64,000 nt of DNA, from contig OY855903.1 of NCBI GenBank assembly GCA_963693305.1, forward strand, positions 32,703,598 through 32,767,597. The letters are read 5' to 3'. The DNA is from Meandrina meandrites (lineage: Eukaryota; Cnidaria; Anthozoa; Scleractinia; Meandrinidae). The notes below the pieces were generated by a model. It did not search any database. It saw only the letters and a list, made by a program, of their open reading frames with translations, and was not told where the DNA came from. Both the position numbers and the translations under genes were made by a program. This document shows, in pieces, positions 1 to 11,177 of this stretch (positions within the stretch are counted from its first letter, which is position 1; every line of letters begins with the position of its first letter).

Positions 1-593
1 CTGGTTGGACAACCATTCATGCAAACGATCTGTGAAACGTTCAGTTTCAACCGGTTTTACAAACCCAGAAGACGTGAAATTGAAAGTAAGGTCTCACAAA
101 AATCTTTAAAATGCATTTCCTGTACGAAAAGTTGTTTGAGTTTCACCAATTTTTTTGTCGGCATAAAATTTATTTAACGCCAATTGCACTTCGCATAATC
201 CCTCGAGCGAAACGTTGTTTGAAACCCTTTCAAACTCTGATGTTTGATGACGAATCATGCAACGGTTGATACCCCACCTTCCATTTTTCAAGGCATCTGA
301 TTGGTAGTTTAAAGCAACCGGAAGCCATAAAACTCATTCATCAAAGTAATCAAAAACCTGTCAAAAAGATATCAAATACTTTGTCAGGTGGCTACGTTTC
401 GAGGCGCTTGACTGTAAGCTGCTGGTGCTACGATTTAGTTTAGACAATTAAGTGTACAGACACTTCACTGTACTTGGACCTACTTTATATATAAATGAGG
501 ACGAAACGTCATACAAGTGAATGCTTATCTTAGAGTACTAAACTTAAAGGTATACAATAAGGAACTGTGTTAAAAGAAAACGCTGGTATGACG
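1..593. other. Downstream flank of gene A, nothing recognised
   Basis: Contains the presumed 3' UTR of gene A next to 594. Further left I see no coding similarity, RNA gene or clear repeat end. Confidence 0.5.
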
Positions 594-716
594 TCAGCGC
601 TCACGATCAGTTTTAAACATGAGCTTCTCCAGTTGCATCATGGGATATTCCACACACACGGACATAATGAAGGCTGCTGCATATGAAATGGCGACCACGC
701 CCACAAAACAAAAAGC
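594..716 (-). CDS. nrf-6-like: Gene A exon 15 (C terminus)
   Basis: Encodes the last helix ([20 protein letters not shown]) and ends FKTDRER then TGA at 594-596. Similarity to gene B continues about 45 nt past the stop, so part of the 3' UTR was duplicated too. Confidence 0.92.
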   Translation of the reverse strand, partial: AFCFVGVVAISYAAAFIMSVCVEYPMMQLEKLMFKTDRER

Positions 717-1088
717 CTGAAAAAAGAAAATGAAAAACCAATAAAATATATATAAACATGAAGAAGTAATGTCAAGTGTCCAACCAGAGCACTAGAATGT
801 AACAAACAAATCTACAATTCAAATAGCACCTGAAGGTGAAGGGCAAAAATACCTCGAAAAAATCGAAGTTCAATTGAAGTACTGACTTAAGGTTTAACAA
901 ACTTTTTAGATCTCAACTTTTGAAATCCGGGAGACTGGCAATTTCTTGTCAAGATATGTCATCTCGACCACCAAAATGAAGTGGAGTGGATCATCCACAA
1001 TAATGCGTCACATATTTCAAAACGTTCCTCCAAAATCGGGAAAAATAAGCGTGAAAACACGTATTTCAAGCACTTATAAAGTACTCAC

Positions 1089-1231
1089 AATATGGACGTC
1101 AGAATAGGCTCGTACAGTTTCAAACGAGTCCCACAGTGTAAATATTACAATGGGATGTACAAGATAAGCACAGTATGTCAGACGGCTTAATGGAATCCAG
1201 AAACGAGCAGATAGAATCTTGTTTACCAAAC
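1089..1231 (-). CDS. nrf-6-like: Gene A exon 14
   Basis: Encodes [20 protein letters not shown] and LVHPIVIFTLWDS, the well-conserved [14 protein letters not shown] block near the C terminus. Acceptor TTGTAG, donor GTGAGT. Confidence 0.93.
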
Positions 1232-1497
1232 CTACAAAACAGAAAAACAAGCAAAATTCAAAAGAAAGCAATATTTAACACTTCTAATGTCTGTTCCCAA
1301 GGGAAACATTGAATAATTGGGATTATTGGGAATTAACTAAAACTCACTGGTTTCCTGAGGGACCAGTCATTGATGATGAATTTTTCTAGAACTTCACTTA
1401 TCTCTAAAAACTAAAGTTCACAAAGTAGGTGTCTCATTGAAGTACCAAAAAATGCTATTAAATACTTTAAAAAATTAAAAACTAAGTTGGACTTCAC

Positions 1498-1705
1498 CTC
1501 CGAGCCCGCGATGACAAGCAAAAATCACCCAGGCTAGTGCCAAGCTCCATGCAAAGCGTGAGAAAGTCCCGTATGTGATATTCTCTGCGCGGGAGAAAGG
1601 CTGAGGATTGTCTTTTCTGACAACTTTATAATCACCATACAATGTGGACAGGGCGAGAATGATAGCCACACACCAACCAGCCATATTGAATAGGTATGTG
1701 TGAAC
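1498..1705 (-). CDS. nrf-6-like: Gene A exon 13
   Basis: Encodes [20 protein letters not shown] and [20 protein letters not shown], two membrane helices. Acceptor TGTTAG, donor GTGAAG. Confidence 0.92.
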
Positions 1706-1918
1706 CTAACAAGAGGAAAACAGTGAGTACATCAGTTTGATTCCTGAATGAGTACCATAATGGATTTTTATAGAGACAGCAGCTTATTTTTTGATTTCGG
1801 CAATTTTACTTGCATGTGGTCCCAGGGCACCCTTGCGTAGCTAACTGCATTGCAAGTTTGCTGACTGAATAGTCGGTCACTGAAATAATGCCAATAGAAT
1901 GCACCCCTCTTGTGTACA

Positions 1919-2110
1919 CACAAACTGACTCACTGACTGACTGACTGACTGACTCACTCACTCACTCACTCACTCACTGATTGATTGACTGACTGACTAA
2001 CTGAATGACTGACCAACCAAGTGACTGACTGACTGGCTGAATGAATGACTGACTTATTGACAGACTAACTGACCAAGCGAAAAACCAACTGACTGACTCA
2101 GAAACAAACA
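1919..2110. repeat. Degenerate ACTG/ACTC tetranucleotide microsatellite
   Basis: Long run of actg and actc tetramers with interruptions, inside intron 12 of gene A. Confidence 0.85.
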
Positions 2111-2225
2111 AACTAATCAGTTACAACTGCACAAAAAAATAAGCCAACAGAACCTTCCACTGGACACATTTTATATACCAATGAAAACCGTTAACCTACA
2201 TATATACTAAATGAATGCATGTTAC

Positions 2226-2343
2226 CTTGGTTGGTAGCCTCCAGTCCTTTCCGTGAAGAAGTAAGTATCCCAACACCATACCAACAAGATACGGTGCAAT
2301 ACGACAATAAGGTTTGACATATGTGAGCGACATAGCATCAGCC
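2226..2343 (-). CDS. nrf-6-like: Gene A exon 12
   Basis: Encodes [20 protein letters not shown], the conserved KPY.R..PY..G helix of the family. Acceptor TTCAAG, donor GTAACA. Three codons shorter than B exon 12 at the 5' end. Confidence 0.92.
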
Positions 2344-2423
2344 CTTGAACAAAATAATACAATAACTTAATGATCTGTGAGACATTGGCAAATCATATCA
2401 CAGTTTCTGTAGCATGAAGGGAC

Positions 2424-2645
2424 TAAGAGTATTTCTACTCCCCCCTGGATGCTGGTCCATTGCAGGGTTACCCCCAGCAGTAAATTCGCAGAAACCTATT
2501 TATACACCTGGGAAAAGATCTAGAGAGGCACCATGAGAGTAAATGTGTCTTGCCCAAGAACACAACACAGTGCCCTGGTCAAGAACCTCTAGATCAGGAT
2601 CGATGTGAGTCCAGCACTAACAGTTAGGCAACCACGCCTCCCTAT
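2424..2645 (-). repeat. tRNA-type SINE copy 1
   Basis: Read on the minus strand: a degenerate tRNA-like head, then a body with GTGTTCTTGGGCAAGACAC and a CATCCAGG-type tail. The same body recurs at 17199-17447 and 48735-48895. It resembles the conserved central domain reported in eumetazoan tRNA-SINEs (Nin-DC type), but I could not check the family name. Inside intron 11 of gene A. Confidence 0.6.
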
Positions 2646-2662
2646 GGTTAATAGAAACTTAC

Positions 2663-2785
2663 TTTCCAGTTTGAGTTGCAAGTGTAACAGCAGCGAGGTC
2701 ATAATGAGCATAAAAGACAGCTGTTGTGATGAAACTGATACTTGCCAACACACCAACAATTACAAGCAGTCCTCGCAAGCGAAAC
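2663..2785 (-). CDS. nrf-6-like: Gene A exon 11
   Basis: Encodes a membrane helix ([19 protein letters not shown]) followed by YAHYDLAAV. Acceptor TTGTAG, donor GTAAGT. Two codons shorter than B exon 11. Confidence 0.9.
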
Positions 2786-2875
2786 CTACAAACAAAGCCA
2801 ACACCACTTGAACAAAATTTAGTCTAAATTTATAACAGACTTGTCATCGTGTTTTAGACAAAAACTTGGATCAGT

Positions 2876-3010
2876 TTATGTTTCTGGGAAACTGCCCACC
2901 AGCTACCCCTCCCCAAACCTAACATTAACACTTACTTCTCGCTTTGGGCAAAATGTTACGGTTTGGGGAGGGGTAGGTGGGCAGTTTCCCAGAAACATAA
3001 ACTGATCCAA
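2876..3010. repeat. Foldback hairpin element
   Basis: TTGGATCAGTTTATG and the following GGGAAACTGCCCACC pair with their reverse complements at the right end, giving arms of about 55 nt around a short loop. Inside intron 10 of gene A. Probably a small MITE. Confidence 0.75.
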
Positions 3011-3189
3011 AAACTTCAAGAACTTTCCCAGAACCTTACTTTGAATCAAAGACCTCTTTTTGGGAGACTAGTGGTTGTGAAAACCTTCATAAAATCTATC
3101 AAAAAGATTTAAACACTTAATCCACCACGTCCTTGAGTACAAATTACAAATCTTATTTTATGGGACTACATGTTGTGAAAACCCCAATA

Positions 3190-3560
3190 CATGTTCCCAG
3201 GGAGGGGGTTCTCAATTGTTTTTTTTTTTAACAGGGAGACTTTTTTCCCAAGGTTCAAACCCTTACCTTACCTTACATATAACATTCTTGACAGAAAAGG
3301 TAACCCTTTGATTACCTTCAATAGAAAATGGTACCCTTTCAAATACCTACACAAGGAATACTACTGTACTTAATTTTTTTAAAAATTCTTCACATGAATA
3401 ACCCCTTAAAATAGTAACAAAATCAACCATTCAGTGAGTCTGTTTAAGATATTCTAAAGGGTCCTTTTAAATACCTAAATAACATTTTTTCCTATCCTTT
3501 TTTATCTTCCAAATCCCTTTTGTATACCCACAACCTGGAAAATGTACCTTCAGGTGGTAC
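3190..3560. repeat. Dispersed repeat, copy 1
   Basis: Shares the order of several blocks with 9770-10140 (TTGACAGAAAAGG, an ACATACC-type block, CCATTCAG, CCTTTT.AATACCTAAAT). A degenerate interspersed repeat with no coding content. Confidence 0.45.
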
Positions 3561-3702
3561 TGGTACCCACTATAACGAGTACCTCCCTCCGCCTCCCTCC
3601 ACTCACATTTACAAAGATAACGGCTTTAGAAAAGCTTCTTTGTTCCTCATTCAACAGTCCCAGTGTTACAATTGCAAGACATTTATGTTATCCTCACCGT
3701 AC

Positions 3703-3782
3703 CTGTATGCTGTGAAGAGAATGGCAGGAGCGATGACGTAGAACTGCATGTCATTAGCTAGGTACCACGCCCAGCCAAAGCA
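3703..3782 (-). CDS. nrf-6-like: Gene A exon 10
   Basis: Encodes [20 protein letters not shown] and then LFTAYR, with the conserved WYLANDMQ motif. Acceptor CTGCAG, donor GTACGG. Confidence 0.93.
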
Positions 3783-4096
3783 CTGCAGAGAAACAGTCAA
3801 AGCAATGCATTTGGTTAAAACAAATGAAGATACACTTTTCACAGTAAATTAAAATATGCTCCGATCTGGTCCTGTGTCCACTGCACAGTGGTTATTCCAT
3901 GGTTATTTTGGTTCATCTGCATCTTGCCAAAATACAAACCATGGCTGGAAAAAAACTCAACTGATACGTCACAGAAGCTTGCCAAAAAAGTACCATTAGG
4001 TATATGTCGATAGCAAATATGGGAAACGTTAATCTTAGCCCTTTGTAATTAACTTGGAGAAAAATTTCAACAAGAAAAACGTAAGATAAACCTCAC
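3783..4096. other. Intron 9 of gene A
   Basis: No repeat end or coding similarity seen. Confidence 0.5.
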
Positions 4097-4265
4097 CGAG
4101 TTGGTCACAGCTGTAGGATAAAAATTGTTGATGTACAAGAGATTAGTCCACCAGTATTTGTTACAATGTGTATCGGCTTGCATTTCATACCACAATGGCC
4201 CCTCGCCAAGAAATCCTGTCATTTTATCATAAAACAGCAAGCAAAACATGTAGGCAGGGGTTAAC
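4097..4265 (-). CDS. nrf-6-like: Gene A exon 9
   Basis: Encodes [15 protein letters not shown], a loop with GFLGEGPLW, and [17 protein letters not shown], the signature Trp-rich block of NRF-6-like proteins. Acceptor CCACAG, donor GTGAGG. Confidence 0.93.
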
Positions 4266-5470
4266 CTGTGGAAAAATAAAGCAAGATTACTGTTTGAAAT
4301 CATACTTGCCATGTATCCAGGGAGAAAATGTCTGGTTTTCTTTTTGTGGCCATAAAGATATTTCATTTAGTCAAATAATCCTTGAATATTTGAATATTTC
4401 ACAGGTAGTATAAAAAGATATTTTATGAGTTTTGTTGTATTTTTATAGCCAGGAAAGATGGCAAGTAAACATGACAAATGAGTAAAAAGTCTAAATGTTT
4501 ATCTTTTATTTGCAAACTTTTACCTTCAAGTGAACCATGTGAGCTAGAAATTTGTAATCCCAATAAACGGGCAAACTGCGAGCTAACTAAGCTATATCTC
4601 TTGGGTAGTATCAAAAAATGAAGACCTGATTGAAAATGAAGACATGATCAACTGAAAAGGAAGACCCACTTGAATTTTTTTCAATATTTAAAACTTCTCA
4701 ATTTCCAGTCCTGTTGTTGTTGGCAGAAGCACATGTCGTCATATACCCTTGATGCCAGATACTTTTCGTTTTGTGGGTTCCAGTCCTCAGTAAATAATTT
4801 TAATAAAGGAAGAATATTAAAACTATTTTTGTGTTCTCTGTTGTAAGATCGCTCCTCAGGCCAATTTCCCTGCAGTGCCAGGCTGAACTGTGGAATTCAC
4901 ATCCTTTGTATAAACAAAGGTCATATTATGCAGCTAGGTCATACATGTATTTCCTGCTTTTTACTGCTTTACTTTACAAATAAAGGGAAAGGTTGACACA
5001 ATGCACAAAACTAAGTTTTTCAGGACATGAACCTATGACATTACTCACTGCTTTCGACTGAACAATTTTTGTGCTTCAAAAATATGCAACAGAACATTAT
5101 TAAGTGGCAAACTCATGACAAATATTTTCAGGATTTCAATGAAACTTGGTTAATATGTTCTCAGTACTCTCAATATTAAATTTTGTCATTATTATCATTC
5201 TGTCACTTCTGCAACTCTGGGTCAATATTTAAATAACTGACTTCGTTTTCAACTGGGTCTTAGATCTTTGTTTTCAATACTACCTTAACTGTTGGCTAAC
5301 CAGAGGGTTGTTAATTTCAGGTCAGCCAAAAGGGAATCATTGGCTTGCATGACTTGCTAGCTTGCACTTTGAGCCACCAAGCCATACAGTGCAAGCCATA
5401 CCAAGCCATACAATGCAAGCCTTAACCCAAAGCTAAATTTTCTTAAAGGAAAGAAAACAGAAACAATTAA
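4266..5470. other. Intron 8 of gene A, left part
   Basis: AT-rich. Short imperfect repeats of ccaagccatacaatgcaagcc occur near 5380-5425. Nothing else is recognised. Confidence 0.5.
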
Positions 5471-7251
5471 GGTGGCTCGACTGGGTTTTTTAGGGGCAAC
5501 ACCGCTCAAGTTTGAGAACTAACCAGACTGTCATTAACAATGCCATCGAAAAACGATCACCACAGCTGAATTAGGTAAAGATGAAAATTTGTGATGACCA
5601 GTGTTATTTTGACATCAGAGTTGTCATAGCGACGCAATGACGTCATCACCTTTATCAATTTCATTCGTATTGCTCGGCACCACTCCTATACCTGCCTCAA
5701 TGTTGGCAAAGTTTGAACAAATTCTGTGAGAGCGTTATCGAAATTTTTGGGGATGAAGTTTCGAGGGTCATAAATACAGTAAAAAACATACTATCGAGAT
5801 AATAGGGTAATATCTGAAGAACACGACACGCTTTGGGAATGCAGTTTCATCTCACAGTAGTTTGATGCCATTTAAAATTGTGTATACAAAATTATGGGGA
5901 TCGCCACGACCGATTGCGAAAAAAACGGATTTGATGAGCGTGCATTCAGGTGCTCTTGTTGCCACTTTTGTGAATAATTTGGTCTACACCTACAAATGTG
6001 ATAATTATTTGGAAACCACTCGATGAATTTTTTTAAAAACTTGTCAATCTCGAGGTTTGTCATCAGTTTATATGGCCTGCAAGTTTCAAGATCATTGAAA
6101 ACACGTAAGGCAATAAAATTGGGGCTCCAATGTACTACTTTTTTCTCCCAGATTTTGTGTTTACAAGTGAGTGCCCTCATTATTCACGGGCATTGTATTC
6201 AACTTTCATTTTCATGTGCTGTAACTCAGCAAAAAATTCATTTGCATTTTATCAGTGAGTTTAGACTTTTTTCCTGATCTGTTGTTCTACACAAAAATAG
6301 CTTTTCGTTTCCTGTAGAAAGAGACCCTCAGCATTGCTGTATTACAGTCTAACGGTGTAACAAATATTATTACAGTTTTCAAGTCATATAAGCATGTTTC
6401 CCGAACATTTTTAGAAAGCAATTGAGCGTTCTGTTTAATGCAAATGAATTTTTTGCTGAGTTGTGCACGTGGACATGAAAGTAAAAAACAATACACGTGA
6501 ATAATGAGGACACTCACTTGTAAACACAAAATCTGCGAGAGAAAAGTTGTACATTGGAGCCCCGATTTTATTGTCTTAAATGTTTTCAATGACCTTGAAA
6601 CTTGCAGGCCATATAAACTGATGACAAACCTTGAGATTGACAAGTTTTTAAAAAAATTCATCGAGTGGTTCCCAAATAATTATCACATTTGTAGGTGTAG
6701 ACCAAATTATTTACAAAAGTGGCAACAAGAGCATCTGAATGCACGCTCATCAAATCCGTTTTTTTTCGCAATCGGTCGTGGCGATCCCCATAATTTTGTA
6801 TACACAATTTTAAATGGCATCAAACTACTATGAGATGAAACTGCATCCCCAAAGCGCGAGGTTTTCTTCAGATATTACCCTATTATCTCAATAGTATGTT
6901 TTTTGCTGTATTTATAACCCTCAAAACTTCATCCCCAAAAATTTCGATAACGCTCTCACAGAATTTGTTCAAACTTTGCCAACATTGAGGCAGGTATAGG
7001 AGGTACATGCTCCCTTGAGCGATTTCCGAAAAAATCTCCTGGTGCCGAGCAATACGAACGAAATTGATAAACGTGATGATGTCATTATGTTGCTATGACA
7101 ACTCCGATGTCAAAATAACACTGGTCATCACAAATTTTCATCTTTACCTAATTCAGCTGTGGTGATCGTTTTTCGATGGCATTGTTAATGACAGTCTGGT
7201 TAGTTCTCAAACTTGAGCGGTGTTGCCCCTAAAAAACCCAGTCGAGCCACC
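5471..7251. mobile_element. 1.78-kb palindromic (long-TIR) DNA element
   Basis: Left arm about 5471-6250 and right arm about 6440-7251 are reverse complements, around a spacer of about 190 nt. Termini are GGTGGCTCGACTGGG and CCCAGTCGAGCCACC, flanked by TTAA on the left and TAAA on the right, so a mutated TTAA duplication is plausible. Open frames in the two arms are mirror images and show no known domain. It lies in intron 8 of gene A with its right end 12 nt from the exon 8 donor. Probably a non-autonomous foldback transposon. Confidence 0.8.
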
Positions 7252-7262
7252 TAAAGCTATAC

Positions 7263-7355
7263 CTCCAAAAACGATGAAAATAGTACTTGAAAAGTGGCAG
7301 CCGTCCGTTTTCCTTCTCCATATGACGAAGAGACAAGTAAGCAACTAAAAGACCA
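7263..7355 (-). CDS. nrf-6-like: Gene A exon 8
   Basis: Encodes [18 protein letters not shown] and KYYFHRFWR. Acceptor GCCAG, donor GTATAG. A long palindromic element starts only 12 nt into the following intron. Confidence 0.9.
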
Positions 7356-7633
7356 CTGGCAAGGACACAAATATAACATGAGTTACCATATAATCACAAT
7401 TAAAAATCAATTCTAATTAATTTAAGAGCTGAATATGAATTAAACTGAAGCCATGTTGAAGCAAGATTTGTGCCACATTCTAATTGTAACCTTTGATTAA
7501 TTTGTGTTGAAGTTGTTCAAATTGTCACTGCCCTTATTTTTATTCGACAAATCTAATTTTGAAGGTGATATGTGATCTTCGCAGTGAATTTCCAATTTAA
7601 GCAATAGGAATGAAGAAGCCTGAAAAAAATCAG

Positions 7634-7705
7634 GGCTTCAACGGGATTTGAACCCGTCACCTCCACGATACCGGTGCGATGCTCTACCAACTGAGCTATG
7701 AAGCC
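7634..7705 (-). tRNA. tRNA-Thr(GGT)-like sequence, probably a pseudogene or SINE head
   Basis: A 72-nt tRNA shape fits: acceptor arms GGCTTCA and TGAAGCC, D arm GCTC/GAGC, T arm ACGGG-TTCAAAT-CCCGT, with A and B boxes present. The anticodon position would read GGT (Thr), but base 33 is C instead of the nearly universal T and the anticodon stem has a mismatch and wobble pairs. A ctgattttttttcag tail follows. Likely a tRNA-derived repeat inside intron 7 of gene A, not a working tRNA. Confidence 0.55.
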
Positions 7706-7879
7706 ACACATTGGGAGCGAGGTCAATTGTGAGTTACTTATCATGTGGTGACCTATAAGATCACCCAATTATTGCTCTTTCTATCAATTTTACAATTTTT
7801 AGTTTTCCCAAGTCATGCCAGACAGATGGCACTTTTATGTATGCACGTCAGTTAGCACGAGGAACATCATAGCACTTAC

Positions 7880-7973
7880 CTCAGAAAAAAGAAACTGTCA
7901 ACTGAAAAGGTTGCATTGCCAACAGTTTGAAATGTAAAGCGATGAATGATGTTATAGACTAACAGCAAATTAC
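7880..7973 (-). CDS. nrf-6-like: Gene A exon 7
   Basis: Encodes [20 protein letters not shown], then FFFLR. This is the lumenal segment and Asp-Ser-Phe-Phe motif typical of the family. Acceptor TTGAAG is weak compared with TTGCAG in gene B; donor GTAAGT. Confidence 0.88.
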
Positions 7974-9769
7974 CTTCAATAAATTAAGAAATGGGTTAGT
8001 TGTGTAAAGCCACATCTACATGAGCAAATGTTATGTGACAAATTTCCAATAGATGCCAGAAACAACTTGGAAAAGTGGGAACATGCATTAAGAAGTCTGG
8101 AGGCCAGGCCAGCCACTACCAACTTCTGAATATATGACAAAATTTATTATTCAGTGATTCATCATTATATTCACACAAGCAAACTTTCACATGTGGCAAA
8201 TTTTTTTTGCCACACAAATTAAACCGGTGCAACGTTTTTTCAGCAAATGCATTTGTCACATAAAATTAGGGCAAATTCTCTCATCTACATGAGCAAATAA
8301 AAATGGTCACATAAAATCTGTTCGTGTGGATGCAACTTAAAACATAATTTGCACAAAAAATATAAACAAGAAGTTGCTATAGCAACTTAAAACCGCGCTT
8401 ATATTTTTGGCTAATTAATAGCTTTCTTTCTCAAAAGTCACGGTTAAATTTAATCTGTTTGCATTATGAGTAAAGGACAAGCAAAGTAGTCACGTTAGTC
8501 ACACAATCCGAGGTTTACGTTATATCCCCGGCTATCTTTAGCTTGGGGTTTTTTCCCTTCTAATGACGTAACCCCTGCACGTTTGGGCACGCTCAATTGT
8601 TTACATAAGCAAATATTTTATTTCCCTTTAAATCTTTGAACTTGCTTCAATGAAATAGCTAAAGAATTTCTTTTCAATTGCCTAAACTTTCAAGAAATAC
8701 TCGCAGAAGTGCAAATAAATTAATGACTGTCGCTTCTGCCGATATAAACTTGCAAAAAAACACACAATGCGAACAAAATGATGAAGAAACAGTGTGCGTG
8801 ACAATTGACGGTTGACTTATTGCAGTCGAAATTATGCAAATTTTGGTCAAATTCCCAGGTGCCCGTCGAGTGAAGCAAGATAACAAACTACTTAACATTC
8901 GTGATTTGAATTAAGCCGCCTTTTGAACATTGAAATATTTTCTTCATGAATGGAATATTGAAGCGAAGAATAAAATCAAATTTCCATAAAAAATTCATTA
9001 TTCACCCTCGATAGAAACGCTTGAGCTGTTTTGACTGCAACGACCGTCGCTTCTAGCGAAATAAACATGCCAAGTAAACACAATCTTATTTGTCACGTAG
9101 CGAAGTGAAAGCTGCAACGTCAGCGCATTCCATGGCTGATGTCATACCTTTTTTTAGTGAATTCAATATTCCTTTTGAATCCAACGCTTCGAAAAAACCC
9201 AAAGAAAAATATATATTATTCACAACAAAGAAATCATTATCCGTAACATTTCCCGTACATCATTGTTCCAACAGCCTTTGGCGAATAAGCATCCCAGGTT
9301 GTGTGATTCAGTCCCGATCGTGATTTGGCCGAGGGGAGGTTTGGGTCTGGTCACCGACAAAAAAACGAAAAAATCCCGTGCAGAGCAAGAACCGCGCTCG
9401 GCCCATGGCCGCGCGGTTAATTAACAACAAGAAAAATTATCAGCAAACAAATTAAAGAGGGAAGTAAGACCACTGTATGTCTTTCATTAATCAAAATTTA
9501 AAAGCTAGATTTTCTTTCCAAACTAGTAATATATGATATCTTTTCAGTACGAATGGTGCTGAAGATGTGTAAGAGACATGGTTGAAGAAAAAGCAGTGAG
9601 GTTTTGACAGGAGAATTTATCATAATAGAGGTTGAAGAGTTGAACATGCACTGTCATGGACCGGAGAAGAAGGTGTAGTAATGAAGAGAACGAAGTGTGG
9701 TGATAACAATAATAGATAACAGGATAATAGGATGATAGGATAACAGGGGGGTGGTGGAAGTAGGAGCTG
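7974..9769. other. Intron 6 of gene A, right of exon 7
   Basis: AT-rich. There are short repeats of a TGTCACATAAAA motif near 8260-8320. No gene or clear element is seen. Confidence 0.5.
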
Positions 9770-10140
9770 TTGTCACGATGAATCCCACAGAATGGGGCAA
9801 ATAAATATTTTCATGGGGAGGCTCTAATCCGAGGTTCAAACTCCTTACTCTTTCATATACTGTACCATTTTGACAGAAAAGAAAATCCTTTATTTGCATA
9901 CTTTCAATTTCAAATTAATTATACCCCTTTCACATACCAACAGAACCTTCTACTGCATCTCTGTTGTTGATATTTCACTTGAATAAGCCCTATAAATACC
10001 TCAATGAATTGACCATTCAGATAATTTATTTTGAAAGGTTCTTTTCAATACCTAAATGACAGTTGCCCCTGCCCCCCGCCCCCCTCCCCCTTGTAACTAT
10101 AGTGGGGGGTCTCCCCCCTCTGGTTTATGAACATTTATGA
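9770..10140. repeat. Dispersed repeat, copy 2, with C-tract, next to exon 6
   Basis: Second copy of the repeat at 3190-3560. Its last part, 9985-10165 (ATAAGCCCTATAAATACC through the C-tract to exon 6), is nearly identical to 52895-53065 beside exon 6 of gene B, so it was present before the gene duplication. Confidence 0.6.
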
Positions 10141-10202
10141 CTACTATGGGCAAAGTAGCTGTCAATAACAAGCCATGCCAGTCAGCAAAATTGAATACTT
10201 AC

Positions 10203-10373
10203 TGATAGCTGTTACCAGTTGAAAACCGTAAACATGTCCCAGGATGACCCACCACATGCTGAGTACTCGCATACCATTGATGGAAGTGATGGCACTGGCA
10301 GGAACATTTGTATCCATAATACGACTTGTGTTTTGAATTAACGAAAAACACAAAAAGAACTGTACCACCACAT
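10203..10373 (-). CDS. nrf-6-like: Gene A exon 6 (acyltransferase-3 entry motif)
   Basis: Encodes [15 protein letters not shown] and [15 protein letters not shown], the first helix of the acyltransferase-3 fold with its conserved Arg and His. Acceptor ACACAG, donor GTAAGT, 171 nt. Confidence 0.92.
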
Positions 10374-10890
10374 CTGTGTCAAAACAATAAACATAACAAA
10401 GTTAGTTATTTTCAGTGCATTGTATTGTTTTTGGTATAGCGATCAACTGAGGAGGTCTTAGACCAAACCGGTTTTGCAAATCGCATATGTAAATTAGTGT
10501 GTAGAAAGTAAATACAAATTAGGTTTTTCCAAATCAAGATGATGTTTAGTAATGCTTTCTTGTCTTTGACAATCAAAATCTCTCAGAAATGCATTGTTTT
10601 TGGCTTATAATTAATTACTGCCATATATCTCTTTCTTTTTCTATCAACTTGACAAGCACTGTTAAATCTCTAAATATTATTTTCAAGTTAAAATTACACC
10701 AGTTTGAACACCAATGAGCTTGAAAACTGTTTTTCTTATCATTCTTGAAATAAAAAGGCTTCTAGTTAAAGAAAACTGTGCCTAATTCAATAAATCAATC
10801 AATCCATCTTTGAAAACTGAAAGAAATTCACTTTTTAACTTCTGTCACTCAGTTCTTGGTGTTTCCTGTCCCTCTTCTGAATCAACTTAC
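10374..10890. other. Intron 5 of gene A
   Basis: Nothing recognised. Confidence 0.5.
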
Positions 10891-11177
10891 TTGGTTTAAC
10901 TGGTTCCTGGGAAAATGTCAACAGCGTTGAACTCGCACTAAAATTCACCTCAGGGGAGGAGTGTAGAAAATTTGTCCTGTCCTTGTCAGGATCATTTTTT
11001 CCAAATGAATTTTGAAGATGAGGAGCCTGATCACTATCAGTTGCCATGGAGACACCTCTGATTGGCATGAAGCCATAACTTTTGCTGACAGGTGAGGAGT
11101 GTGGCTTCATAAAGCTTACAGCAATGTCGACTATTGTCCCAACGAGGCAGAGGAACAGAATTAAACCACACAAGATC
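10891..11177 (-). CDS. nrf-6-like: Gene A exon 5 (first membrane helix and hydrophilic loop)
   Basis: Encodes the helix [20 protein letters not shown], then a Ser/Pro-rich loop with DSDQAPHL and NDPDKDRT. The acceptor is CATAG and the donor GTAAGT. The length (287 nt) is identical to B exon 5. Confidence 0.9.

Noticed and set aside
6023..6833. Matching frames on opposite strands that look like a conserved gene family
   Set aside because: They are mirror images made by the palindromic element and hold no domain.
7634..7705. Functional tRNA-Thr gene
   Set aside because: C at position 33, mismatched anticodon stem and a repeat-like tail; kept only as a tRNA-like sequence.
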